The notes under the pieces are model-generated. The model did no database searches. It saw only the letters and a program-made list of their open reading frames with translations, and was not told where the DNA came from. The position numbers and the translations under genes are program-made. From Lenzites betulinus (Eukaryota; Basidiomycota; Agaricomycetes; Polyporales; Polyporaceae), in the NCBI GenBank assembly GCA_022264855.1, contig JABYQU010000006.1, forward strand, positions 806,001 through 870,000: a stretch of 64,000 nucleotides of DNA. Direction: 5' to 3'. This document shows, one piece after another, positions 1 to 10,659 of the stretch (within the stretch, counting starts at the first letter, position 1; each line of letters starts with the position of its first letter).

Positions 1-937
1 TACGGCCCGGTGGGCGAGCAGATCACATATAGCAAGGCGGAGTCAGAAGCTGCGACACCCAGCGCTATCGTAGGATATAAGTCAGTAAGTGCGCACGAAG
101 AGGTGGATGGGCACGGGCGTACAGGGTCGTGTGCCGATAATTGTGGGTCGGATATAGAGACTGTGGCCCTTTTGAGTTGGTATCCACCGCTTCTCGATCG
201 CGACGAGGTGGCGGATGAGCTTCATGAGCTCATCCGTGTCAAAGGAAGGGAGCGCGACACGGGATGCAGACATCGTCATGCGCTCCATATTCTTGTTAGG
301 ACGGAACAGTCTCGGTTGTCCGTCCGGGCCCAAGTATGCCTGCGAGAGCGCGTTAGCTCACTCACTCCATATTTGGTACGTAGTTGCGCTACGTACCTTC
401 ATGCCTTCGAAGACGTTCGGGGCATACTGGAAACATGAGCTTGCGGGGTCCAGGGAAAGGGGGCCGTAGGGCTTGATTTCTGGTGTTGACCATCCACTGA
501 TGGGGTCGTACGACACAACCATCATGTGGTCCGTCATGACCTGCACAAGACCAGCACGTTCAGTTTCCAAACATCACAGAAATCACGAGCTAAGCATATG
601 TTTTTGCAGACAAGATCGGGGGGCACGTTCGCGCACATAGCTGTGCAAACCTCCTCGATCACACCAGGGGTGGCTAGAAGAATAGGCGACTTGCTGGGAA
701 AGAATAGCCGTATCACAAGACTCACTTGGCCAAACTTGAGCTCCGCAGCTGGGGGAATAGGCTTGAGCTCATTTGCAAGGGTGATGGTCACCTTGGAGGC
801 CTAAATGCAAGCACAGATCCGTAAGGACTCTTCCCAAATCAATGCAGAGGTAAACGCACGTCGAGCTCAGCTGGTTGAGAGGGCACCGTTGTGGGCGCGG
901 GGGTCGCAGCCACGTTCGCGGTTTTTTCGATGGCCAT
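1..937 (-). CDS. Branched-chain amino acid aminotransferase, 5' part (runs off the window)
   Basis: PLP-dependent (fold type IV) transaminase interconverting leucine, isoleucine and valine with their 2-oxo acids. Exons 937-860, 800-726, 540-397, 339-123 and 64-1 (open at the window edge) join in frame. The translation shows family hallmarks in order: KFGQVMTDHM, PYGPLSLDPASS, the FEGMKAY motif, RLFRPNKNMERM, LYIRPTIIGTRPSLGV and ALLYVICSPTGP. The PLP lysine lies further downstream and is off the window. The start ATG gives a 26-residue Ala/Pro/Thr-rich first exon with no obvious amphipathic mitochondrial presequence, so location (mitochondrial or cytosolic) is open. All four introns are 57-185 nt GT-AG. 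Transcribed divergently from the SurE-like gene at 1634. Confidence 0.93.
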
Positions 938-1633
938 TCTCTTGGAAGCGTTTCTTGGTGGAGTGGAGCAAGGGTGAGAGCGGCGGCAGCAACTGACGGA
1001 GTCAAGATCTTATACTTTGTGGCGCAAAAGCAGACATTTTCGTCATCTAATCTTATCTACGAGCGCCACGACGTCAGGCTCCGATCCGATCTTAGCGCGT
1101 GAGCCAATCAGAAGCCGATCGGCAGTCAAACGCTGGCAGTACTTGGCAAGTTGCACCCCGCTGCGGTGCTGCCATATCATCCATGGGCCTCCTCCTCTGT
1201 CCACCAGGATACTGCTCTCTCTTCCTTTCTCCACCGCGATCTCTTCCGCATAAGTGCTCAATCTACCAGTTCTGATGCAGTATCTCTGAACAGCTGGGCA
1301 ACCGGTGCGGGCTGATGGCCGGCCAGGTGAAGCACGTGAATCGCTCGCTCAATGAAACCGCCCGAGCTGCGGAAGTATGGTCGGCAATACAACACAAGCA
1401 GCGAACGCGTGCTACGGAATGCCCTGAGATGCCTCTACCGCTACGAACGTTCTATCGTACAGCGAACCAGTCTGGGTGATGTCACGCGAACTGCCGCTTC
1501 TTGTCAATGTCATATGGCAACCACCCACCTGCACAGTCCCAAATTGGCTATTCGTCTCTCTCCAGGCTGTATATAAACCTCGTACGATGCGCTTCCTGAC
1601 TGCCATCAGCAGCCCACCCAACTCCTCGCTGCC
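938..1633. other. Intergenic, divergent promoter region
   Basis: No convincing gene. It separates the divergent aminotransferase and SurE-like genes. The only clear signal is the TATA box near the SurE-like start; short ORFs on both strands lack family features. Confidence 0.6.
1570..1577 (+). promoter_or_regulatory. TATA box of SurE-like gene 1
   Basis: TATATAAA about 57-64 bp upstream of the ATG at 1634. The paralogue at 7208 has a TATA-like box at a similar distance. Confidence 0.6.
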
Positions 1634-2837
1634 ATGATGCGCCGCTTCGTTCTGCTGTTGTCGCTTCTCCTCTCTTACACTGCAGCGACTAACATCGTGA
1701 TCACCAACGATGACGGCTGGGCTACTGCTCAGATCCGCCAGCAGTTCGACACGCTCACCAGCGCGGGCCACAACGTCGGTCGCGTTTATGGCATCCCCAC
1801 CAACACTGCAGACTAACGTGTCTGTGCGCACAGGTTGTGTTGTCCTCACCCGCGCTGAACCAGTCGGGCAGGGGCTCGTCCACTTCAACCCCCAAGCCGA
1901 TGACGGAGCCCTGCGAGTTCAACACATGCCCCACGGGGTCCCCGGCGGAGGGTTCAAATAGCACTAACCGTAAGTCATGGCATGGACAGTGATGCGCCAC
2001 AGTCCGTCAAGTACTCATACAGAAATGCCGCAGCTCGCCTGAACTACGTCAACGGTTATCCGTAAGCAATCCGCGCGTCTGTGTTCCTTGCCCATTTTTA
2101 AATCGTGGCTATAGTGTCGACGCGGCCCGCTATGGCATCCAGACCCTCGCCCCGAAGTTCTTCAGCGGGGCGGCACCCGACTTGGTGGTCAGCGGACCCA
2201 ACGTTGGCAGTAGGTATTCTGAACACTCGCGCCGATACACTGCTCTTACACACGCCACATCCGCAGGTAACTTGGGCCTCGTGGTACTCCTCTCTGGCAC
2301 CGTGTACGTCTACTTTCCATTGCGCCACGAGATGGAACGCTAACCACGCGCACATATAGCGGCGCGGCGAGTGATTCTGCGCTCTCCGGCGTCCCCGCGG
2401 TCGCGTTCTCCGGCACGAGCGGCGACCAAGTCTCATACACGACGCTCGAGAGCACGCCCAACGCAGCGTCCTCCGTCACTGCTCGCACGTATGCCGCGCT
2501 CACCGCGACCTTCGTGAAGACGCTCACCACGGCGGCCGACGGCGCGCCCCTCCTGCCCACGGGCGTCTTCGTGAACGTGAACTACGCGTCGACGGACAAG
2601 TGCACGAGCCCGGCGGCGTACCAGTGGGTGTTCTCGCGCCTGGTGTGGAACCCGTTCGCGACGGACGTGACGACGTGCGGGTCGAGCCACCTCCCGGACG
2701 AGTCGAGCGTGGTGGGCGCGGGGTGTTACGCGAGCGTGACGGTGCTGGACGCGAGCAGCAAGCTGGACGTGAACTCGACGTTGCAGGCCCGGGTGTTGCA
2801 GAGCCTTGGGGGTCTGCCGTTGACGTGTCTGCCTTAG
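1634..2837 (+). CDS. Secreted SurE-like 5'/3'-nucleotidase (acid phosphatase family)
   Basis: SurE-family metal-dependent phosphatase/nucleotidase. Exons 1634-1774, 1834-1969, 2034-2061, 2115-2209, 2267-2303, 2360-2837; 915 nt, 304 aa. A hydrophobic signal peptide (MMRRFVLLLSLLLSYTAA) precedes NIVITNDDGW, whose Asp-Asp pair (about 26-27) is the SurE metal site. Later family blocks include LSSPALNQSG, SGPNVGSNLG and GVPAVAFSG. Bacterial SurE is cytoplasmic, so an exported form is notable although SurE-like secreted proteins are common in basidiomycete annotations. Five short introns fall at exactly the positions used by the paralogue at 5941-7208 (exons 2, 3 and 5 are 136, 28 and 37 nt in both). 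A second in-frame ATG immediately follows the first. Natural substrate cannot be read from sequence. Confidence 0.9.
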
Positions 2838-3344
2838 GGACTCTTCGGCGTTCGGTCTTTACAGAAAATATGAAATATACCCGCCGCTGTCGAACCACCA
2901 GAATGTTAGTGCTCTGACAACAGCGGTAGCCTCAGTATGTGTTTCGAAATCAGTCCTCAAGTCGGCTAGCAGGCAGCTCAGAACGTCGCTCACAAATTAT
3001 CATGTGGAGGTTCTATGATCTTGCAGGTGAAAAACAACAGAGTCATAACGTACACTAATTGGTTGACACGGACATCGTGGGAGATGATCCTGTTCGCCGC
3101 ACCTTCTATGGTCTCGCCCTGACTCAGAAAGGACTAGCTTTGACGTGCGTACAAATCCCGCAAGGGCTGATGGACATGTCGTTACGAAGACATTCAAAGT
3201 ATAAGATGCTTCGCTTCGCAGAACGCTTGTTGCCATTCGTCTGAACTACTCTCACCTTGTCAACGCGAGCTCCTGGCACGCGACGCCCGGTACCTTCCAC
3301 TCTTTTCACCCCCTCCTGTCTCTACCAAGAATCCAAGCTACAAA
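2838..3344. other. Intergenic
   Basis: 3' flank of the SurE-like gene and 5' flank of the next gene. Small ORFs on both strands show no recognisable family or splicing partners. Confidence 0.55.
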
Positions 3345-4121
3345 ATGAAGTCCTTTGCAGCACTTCTCGTGTCTGGGCTGTGCATGCAATGTCAGTTATC
3401 CCCTTTCGCCACTGGTGGCAGTGACTTGGAATCCGAGCTGCGAGCGCTTTCACGCTGATACAGGTGCTTTTCGCCTCGGGTAGATGCTGCCGCGGCGACC
3501 CTCTACATCCCCCTCCTCGACCCCCAGCCCATCACCGCAGACATCGAGGGCGTAGACTCGAGCGGACACACCACCTGGCGCATCGGGCCCGGCGTGCCCA
3601 GCGGCACGTTGACGGAGGACTCCGGCTTGTTCACCTCTGGTACGCCCCCCTCCGGTCTCTACAGTGCAAATGAAACTCAGCACTCACCTTGACTCGGGCG
3701 TCATCGTGCAGCAACGCTAATCGCAGGGCCGACGGACATCCAGCTCATCGAGAACGACACCGAGCTCGGCTTCGCGATCACGGCCGACTGCGGCGTCAGC
3801 GGCGGCATCGCAGTCTGCACCGTCGCCGCGTCCGCGGCCAGCATCGTGTCCACCACCATCGCGACGGAGACCGCGGTCGGGTTCGACGTGCAGGTCGCTG
3901 CTACGGCCGCGATCGCTGGGGAGGGGCCTAGCAGCACGGGGGCGGCCACGCCCGGCGTTACTGCGACGGGATCGGGGGCAACGCCGGCGCCGAGCTCGCC
4001 GACGGGCAGTGGGGGTGCGGCGCCGAGTGCTGCGGGAGGAAGCAACGGGGCGGGGAGGGCTGGTTTGTCGGTGTTCGCTGGTGTTGCCAGCCTTGTTCTT
4101 GTCTTCGTGCAGCTTCTCTGA
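3345..4121 (+). CDS. Putative GPI-anchored, Ala/Gly/Ser/Thr-rich secreted protein
   Basis: Function not recognised. Exons 3345-3390, 3484-3639 and 3712-4121 give 203 aa. The first exon encodes a signal peptide (MKSFAALLVSGLCMQ) that continues in exon 2 as YAAAATLY. The central part holds a small beta-rich-looking domain with two cysteines (about 102 and 110). It is followed by a low-complexity Ala/Gly/Ser/Thr/Pro stretch and a C-terminal hydrophobic tail (LSVFAGVASLVLVFVQLL) after small residues. That layout is typical of fungal GPI-anchored wall or surface proteins. In exon 2 the nearer acceptor (after position 3470) would hit an in-frame stop, so the TAG acceptor at 3483 was chosen. Confidence 0.75.
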
Positions 4122-4560
4122 TATTGCGGGTGGGTTAATTCGGACCATTGTATAAAGATGATACCCGCTCCGGTTTCTGAAAGGTTACCTCGCCGTCTTC
4201 AGACTGCCAGGCTGCGCTTTCGCGGTAGAAGTACAAGTTCCGTTCAACAGATTTAAGATTTCTCAACCAAGCCATACATCACTTGGCTGGTTCAAACAAA
4301 ACGTTGAGAATGAAGAGTTTCTGATGAAAGAGCATGCTGGGCACGAGCAGGGAGCACCACCGCCGCCCGCGTCCGGTAGACTGTGACCTGTCGCGACAGT
4401 CACTGTGACAACCGCGTCAAGCGCGTCACGTAATGTTCCCGGCGCCTGTGAGGCGTCTGCCAGAAATGTCCGGTAACCTACGAGTCGATGATTATTGAAC
4501 GACAGCTCTCACTGCGAACTCGAACTTGAACCATCCCTCCACCTCCGCTCTACGACCACC
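4122..4560. other. Intergenic
   Basis: Moderately AT-rich spacer between two plus-strand genes; no gene or clear repeat seen. Confidence 0.55.
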
Positions 4561-5763
4561 ATGCCCGGCCCACGAAACCAAAAGAAAAAGAAGAACGCGC
4601 CGGCGAAGAAAGAGAAGAGACAGCTGCCGCAACCACCCGCGTCCAAGTCTCCAAGCCCAACGCCCGCACCCGCCACCCCGCCACCGCTCTCCGTTCCACA
4701 GCATGTCTCAGCGCAGACGCAGGAGTACACCCTTGAGCAGCCGCGCGACCTCCCTCAACCTCCAATGGACGACATGTACTCGAAGGGCCCAGTGGCCTAC
4801 CCACCAGAGCAGCCGGCGGATGAACAGCCTAGTCCGATACCCCCGACGCTCATGAAGACGCCGTTCATATACGACCCCGGCGACGGCCCCCGCGTAAAGG
4901 ATCCGCGCGCGTTTCTCGCGTCCAGATTCGCCGCGCCTGCGACCCTCGACGACGCGATGTGCGCCGAGTTCGCGGAGGAGGCCGTCTTACAGATGCTTTG
5001 TTCCGTGCTCCCGGAAGAGACTGCCTTGGTGCGTACACGATTGCCCGTACGGCACGCTCTTTACGCGTTGATGGACTGAGACTCCGCTGCAGATACTGTG
5101 GTATAACAAGAGCAGGCGGACAGCGCGAATATGCCCCGCGTGCCAGAGACTGTACAGGCTCGGGGACATACTCCCAAACCACCTCGCAGGAGAAGAGCGC
5201 GGACAACGCGCCGCGAGCGAGACGCATGCCTCGCCACTCCTCGCGCGCGAGCAGGAGCTCAGCGGTCTATGTGCGTCCCGTCCCCCATGCATCCCCGTAC
5301 GCCGCTGACCCACGTGCCCGCGCGCACAGGCTCGCCCGTGTGCTTCATCCTCGCCGCGTACAACTACCCCGGCGCGATCCGCTCGACGTGGGGGCGCATG
5401 GCGGAGGAGCTCGACGACGCGACGTGGGACCTCCTCGGCGCTGCGCCGCGCGCGAACGACCAGGGGCTGGGCATGCTGCTCAAGATGACGCGCTGCCACG
5501 ACCTGGGCCTCGCGCAGATATTCTTCCCGGACTTGGCGGACGGGGAGGCGGAGGAGGGCGAGTATGAGGACTATGGGGGTGGAGACGAGGCGGAGGGCAG
5601 TGGGGAGGGGTCAGAGGAGACTGTGACGGAGCTCGCGGTCGCGTTCGCGCAGGCGTCGGGGAAGGCACGCGCGGGGGACGATGAACTGCGGGCGGCAGAG
5701 AATGATGTGGTACGGAGCATGCAGAGCTTACATGTGGACGAGATTGGGGACGCGAGTGCATGA
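4561..5763 (+). CDS. Conserved-looking hypothetical protein with a CxxC motif and acidic tail
   Basis: Family not recognised. Exons 4561-5028, 5093-5264 and 5330-5763 give 357 aa. The ATG has a good context (accaccATG) and an in-frame upstream ATG at 4495 is less favoured. The N-terminus is very basic (PRNQKKKKNAPAKKEKRQ), possibly a nuclear signal, then Pro-rich to about residue 115. The middle is folded-looking, with ICPACQRLYRLGD just after the first intron (a CxxC pair) and SPVCFILAAYNYPG after the second, which could form part of a zinc site. A Trp-rich helical stretch follows, then an acidic Glu/Gly/Asp-rich tail. Open frame across both introns supports a real gene. Confidence 0.72.
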
Positions 5764-5940
5764 TGCCCGATGCCGACGGACGCTCCTTGACGAGGTACGA
5801 TAGTATATACGCGCGCTGATCCATGAATCACGAACCGCAACGAAAGCTTGTTTACGAGTACGATACCCCCCGTATATATATATAATGGACGAGGACTCTT
5901 TATTTGTCGCTCTAGCATCCACGCAATCATCCCTCACCAT

Positions 5941-7208
5941 TCACTGATCGAAACAGGACAACAGGCCCGATGGACTGATCCTTCCCAACACTGCGCCCTG
6001 CACACTGGCACCCACGTCCGCCTTCGTGGTCGCGTTCATGACCGACACGCTCGCGAAGCACCCCGCGCCGACGACAGTGCTCTCGGCGGGAAGCACCGTG
6101 CTCCCGCACGTCTCGACGTCGGCCGTGTTCATGCTCGGCGTGTTGATGCGCGTGAACACCCACTGAAAGTCCGTGGGGGATGTGCACGCGCCCCTGGGCG
6201 CGCCAGAGGAGGAGAACGTCGTGCTGCCGAAGTTGACGTTCAGAGTTATGCCCGCGGGCAGGACTGGCTCGCTGGTGCTGGACGCGGTTGAGAGGAGGAT
6301 GGAGGTGAGGTTCGTCGTGAGCGTGGCGTAGATGCGCGTGGAGAGCGTGTCGGGGGAGGTCGGCGCGGAGGTGAGGGTTGTGTATGATACCTGGGAGAGC
6401 GAGGAGGCGGAGAAGGCGACGGAGGGGATGCCTTCTTTGGCTGCTTCACATGCGGCGCCTCTGTGCCTGCAGGTTAGCAGAGATGCGAGGGCGGTGCGAG
6501 TGAGATGGCTTACACGGTACCGGAGTTGAGCGTGACGGTCCCGAGGTTGGCTATGCAGATATAAACGAGGCAGCGTTAGTGACACTGAAAGGCGGACATG
6601 CTAGGATTCATGGGGATGATGGGTACGTACTTCCTACGTTCGGTCCGCTCACGACGAAGTCGGGCGGTGAGTCGAAGAACTTCGGCGCGAGGGTTTGTAT
6701 CCCGAAGCGCACTGCATCGACCCTGTGCCTGCAGTGAGCACATTCTCGTGGGGATGAAGCTTCATTGTCACTCACGGGAATGAGTTCACGTAGTTCAGTC
6801 GGGCTATATCGCACGTAGTCAACCTCCTAGCACACATAACGCCCCAATAAAACTTACCGTCGCTCGCATTAAAACCTTCCGCAGGCGAACCCGTCGGGCA
6901 GGTGTCGAACTCGCACGGTTCCTGCAGCGGAACTGGGGTGGCAGTGGACGAGCCTGTCCCGCTCTTGTTTTCCGCTGGAGCAGAGAGAATAACCTGTGTA
7001 TATGCGGTTGAGTAATATATTAGACTTTTACGCAGAACAACAAAACGGGTCATACGTTGAAGCCCCCGCCAACGAGCGAGTCGCGCTGGGCGCGGATCTG
7101 TGCGACAGCCCATCCATCGTCGTTTGTGAGGACGATATTCTGCGCATTGCTGCTGCCTATGGACAAGAGCGCGACGAGGACCCAGGAAACGCGCAACGGG
7201 TACAGCAT
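5941..7208 (-). CDS. Secreted SurE-like 5'/3'-nucleotidase, paralogue 2
   Basis: Second SurE-like phosphatase. Exons 7208-7056, 6993-6858, 6803-6776, 6722-6631, 6550-6514, 6466-5941; 972 nt, 323 aa. A signal peptide (MLYPLRVSWVLVALLSIG) is followed by QNIVLTNDDGWA with the SurE metal-binding Asp pair, then LSAPAENKSG, RLNYVNSFPV, SGPNVGTNLG and GIPSVAFSAS. Exons 2, 3 and 5 have the same lengths as in the copy at 1634-2837 and exon 4 differs by one codon, so the pair arose by duplication after the introns were in place. The copies lie in inverted orientation about 3 kb apart with two unrelated genes between. Sequence divergence is substantial, so the duplication is not recent. Confidence 0.9.
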
Positions 7209-8534
7209 ATCGATCGGCGGTGCGCAGTACTTGTTCGCAGGTTCTTGAGGCGACGACCCGGTGCGTCCCCCTCTTTATAAGCCAGCCTCAGAAGAGGGCG
7301 GGGTCTACACCTGTCTACACGCATTCTACGAAGCTGCGGACCCGATTTGAAGCTGAGGTATCGCGGAGCTTCGTTGTGTGGGTTTGCGCATGGTCGTCGG
7401 CGCACGTTCGTGCTACTGCCACTATATATGGGTGGTTGGACCGCATGTGCTCGCGAACGAGCATGCGTAGCGGGAGCTCCGGGAGCCCCCCAGAGAAATC
7501 GACCTGGAACGTTGGAACTCGCTGGTCAACAAACGCCAATACGTATATATATGCTTGTCCTGATTGAAGCTCATACCGCCGCATAACCGCCGCTGCGAAC
7601 GAGGCACACTCTGGCACGTACTGGTCCCACGTTGATCTCCAGGTTCCCTCGTCAGACGCGGCTCCCAGAGAGGTCAAACGAGAGCATTGGCTTGGAAGGG
7701 CTCCAAAGCCAAGGCCAGCGAATATGTCCGCGTCAGTGCCCTCAGCGTTGTTCCGTGAAGATAGGGACTTGTTACTTATGGAAAATGTAGAACGTAAGCA
7801 AGAAAAGGCGGGCGCTTGATCGCTGCGGCGCTGCGGAACGGGCTCCAAGTTGATGGCGAGACTCCGTCTCCGACGCCGCCCATGATCATGTTCTCCCTAG
7901 ATATGTCGTTCCATTCACCGCAACCGCTCAAAACCGTCGCAGATCCTCCCATTCGTAAGCTGGACAACGGGCGCACATCTATATGTTATGATCTGCAACC
8001 GTATGCACTCTGTGCGCCCGCGCGCCACATAATCTTCCCCGAACATCGCTACACTGTGATTGTGTACATTCTCCTAGGAGTGCATGCCGCGCAGGCTACA
8101 ACTAAGTGAGCACTTCATACCAAATTCTGTTATCGAGATGTCGTATATTTATGATGTTTCACAAGCATCTTTTGAGCATGTCAGCGTACTATACGGCGTA
8201 CGCAGAGGCGCGATATTGAATTTGGGCGCCTCTCAATCCCTGAGGGCGGTCGGTACCTCGCCCCTCCTCCGATGATTTCCGCGTCTACAGTCCCCACCTG
8301 CCGCATGACACAGAAACATCAGGCCCCTTTGGGGCGGTGATTGATTCACACCGGGGACCGGTTTGGAATCGCGGAGTCGTCAGCAAAGTACTTAAAACAT
8401 GCACCTCCCGCTACTGTAGGTCCCCCCTCCGTGGATCGGACACTTCCACATAGGCGGGCCTTTCTCTTTTTTCCGTTCCCCGTCCAGTATTATTATCTTC
8501 TTTGACTCGCACTGGGGCAGTTCTTGCGGACGTG
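7209..8534. other. Intergenic with possible degenerate coding remnant
   Basis: No intact gene. On the minus strand 7776-7976 reads GEWNDISRENMIMGGVGDG and 7315-7848 reads through a 177-codon frame with a possible intron near 7500-7575. I cannot assign either to a family. A related motif recurs near 37340-37400 on the plus strand. Likely a decayed gene or chance frames. Confidence 0.35.
7274..7279 (-). promoter_or_regulatory. TATA-like box of SurE-like gene 2
   Basis: TATAAA on the minus strand about 66-71 bp upstream of the ATG at 7208, mirroring the position in the other SurE-like gene. Confidence 0.5.
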
Positions 8535-10052
8535 ATGGACATCTCAGAGACATCTATGTGAGTCGCTTGTGTGCCATCGTAATAAGCTTCCACAGATTCA
8601 CAACATACAACAGCGCAGAGTCACTTTACATCAGTCGGATCCTGGCATCCATCGCTTTTGGTGAGTCTCAGATGTGGTGCTATGATGTTAGACCGTAGTA
8701 ATCCTTCCACCCTGCTACAATGAACAGCATTACTTTATTATGAATTCGTCTTGACTATCCCTGCAACTATTGAACGATACTGGCGGGGAAAGTTCTCCTT
8801 AGTTTCTTTCTTCTTCTTTCTCAACAGGTACCTCGCGGTCTTCGGACACATTCCTGCGTTCTTCGAAACCTTTGGGGTCCTGTCACAACCGGTAAGTCGC
8901 ATGAACCTTCCTCATAATGACTATCCTAAATTCAAGTTTGTCCGCCGCTAGGTGTATGTCCTTACGATTCATCTCTCCATCACCGAAAGTTGAGTGTATT
9001 GGCGCAACCAGATGTCGGGGACTACAAGAGTACCACCGCTTCCTGAGCATGGCCATTCAAGCAATCGGCGCCGCGTTGATGCTGCTCCGAACGTACGCGC
9101 TGTACGGCCGTGATCGTCGTGTCCTCGCATTGCTCCTCCTTATCATCGTCGTTGGCGCAGTCAGCAGCATAGTGCGTTTCCTATACCTCAATATCGAGTG
9201 ATGAATACCATTGATACGAGCGCGTGCTATTTCTCGATGTAGTGGCTACTTGTCAGGGCAAATTCTAGCAGCACACCGACACTCGCCCCCTCTCGGGCTA
9301 CGCAGATCGGTCGGATGGGATGCAGCGTTTTGCTGTCGCAGGAAGAGTGCGTCGTTCGACTCCCGATCTTCTATTTGGCTTACTGAAATCTGCCTAGGGG
9401 CTTCAATACGGCTCTCGCATGGACCTCGATCCTCGTTTTTGACGCCACGGTGTTCGTCTTGACGCTGCTGCAAGCGCTGAAGATCGGACGCGCGTGGCGA
9501 GGAGGATATATTCAGCTTATTTTGCGAGACGGTGAGTGAGGCGCAGTGAGTGAATGCTCTTGGAAACCTCGAATACTGAAGGGGGATCTTCCCGCAGGCC
9601 CCCTTTACTTTGGGTAGGTGCAATCACTCGCCAGGAAGTATGACAGCCCCCTGATGTGCGGCGTGCATGACAGAGTTCTTGTGGTTTGCTACATGGCTGA
9701 CATCATGACATACGCGGTGAGTTTATGTAAACCGACGAAGACTTTGCAGATCGCTCATCATTCTCTCGCGCCCACAGTTGGCTTCGGTACGATCTTGCTG
9801 CATCGTCCTGCTACAGGTTTGACCTCCAGAACTCATACTTGCTTTATAAACCTAGCCCGCGTACAAGAGCATTAGCACCTCGACCGTGACCAATGTGTAC
9901 GTTTTCGTTTTCCACGGAAGACAGTATACTCATCTGCTGGCAGCCTCTCTACCACGCTAATCACTCGTCTCATGCTCAACATACGCGACCCGAAACTGCG
10001 AGAGCATTCGCAGCGCTGGGGGGCCAGTGATGTGGAAACGACCTCTTGTTGA
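8535..10052 (+). CDS. DUF6533-type multi-pass membrane protein 1
   Basis: Member of the DUF6533 group, a large basidiomycete family of unknown function. Twelve exons: 8535-8557, 8596-8660, 8728-8891, 8952-8953, 9012-9171, 9243-9346, 9398-9531, 9598-9613, 9674-9716, 9778-9786, 9856-9896, 9944-10052; 870 nt, 289 aa. The conserved block YYEFVLTIPATIERYW, then FFFFLNRYLAVFGHIP, is the diagnostic DUF6533 segment. About six or seven hydrophobic helices follow, with RTYALYGRDRRVL and LMLNIRDPKL near cytoplasm-like charged turns. Exon 4 is only 2 nt and exon 10 only 9 nt. Both are required to keep the frame and both are matched in the two paralogues at 32-36 kb. The seven-helix-like layout suggests a receptor or transporter, which is inference only. 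Confidence 0.85.
8952..8953 (+). other. Predicted 2-nt microexon (GT) of DUF6533 gene 1
   Basis: Flanked by a 60-nt intron (8892-8951, GTAAGT...TAG) and a 58-nt intron (8954-9011, GTATGT...CAG). Without it the reading frame is lost between SQP and CRGLQEYH. Confidence 0.7.
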
Positions 10053-10659
10053 CATGGGCTCTGCCATACGACCTGGAGTCGTTTGTCTAAGGGAGAGCGA
10101 CATCCTACGTGAATTATGCATTTGCTAGCTACTTGTACGAATCTGTTACCAGCATGATGCATCTCTTGCTGTATTATTATTATATATCGCTGCTAACACG
10201 ACTCGGCGCATCTTCACGAGCTGTAGCGCGCACTATACATGCCAAATGAATTTATTACAGTTTGTGTCCTGGTCGCTAGACATCATGCATCATCGGTGGG
10301 CTTGAGACCATATAGACTACGATGTGGCTTGGAAGGCTAGGGCGCTAACGTCAAGGTTGAGCGCCACAAAGCTGGCGCTTATGGTACTCACAAGACAGTG
10401 ACAACTGTGGCAACTGCGGCTGCCGCATACCACTTTCCCTCCTCCACCTGTTCAGCCTTTACGCTCCTGAATTCTACTCCTGGAGGCTATTTAGGGAACA
10501 TCACTTGTCGAACTTACTCGGAGCGCGTTCTTGGAAACTATCGCGTGGTCAGGAGTGGAAGATCACATATCTGCAATTAGTACTAACGGAGGCGAGTCAA
10601 CGTGCATTCCCATGCACACTTGGATATACTGACAAAGATACAGGTGTATCACGAGTATA
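10053..10659. other. Intergenic
   Basis: Spacer between two plus-strand genes. No gene, repeat family or RNA gene recognised. Confidence 0.55.

Noticed and set aside
8892..9011. Frameshift or assembly error as the cause of the frame gap in DUF6533 gene 1
   Set aside because: The same 2-nt deficit appears at the same place in three paralogues with unrelated intron sequences.
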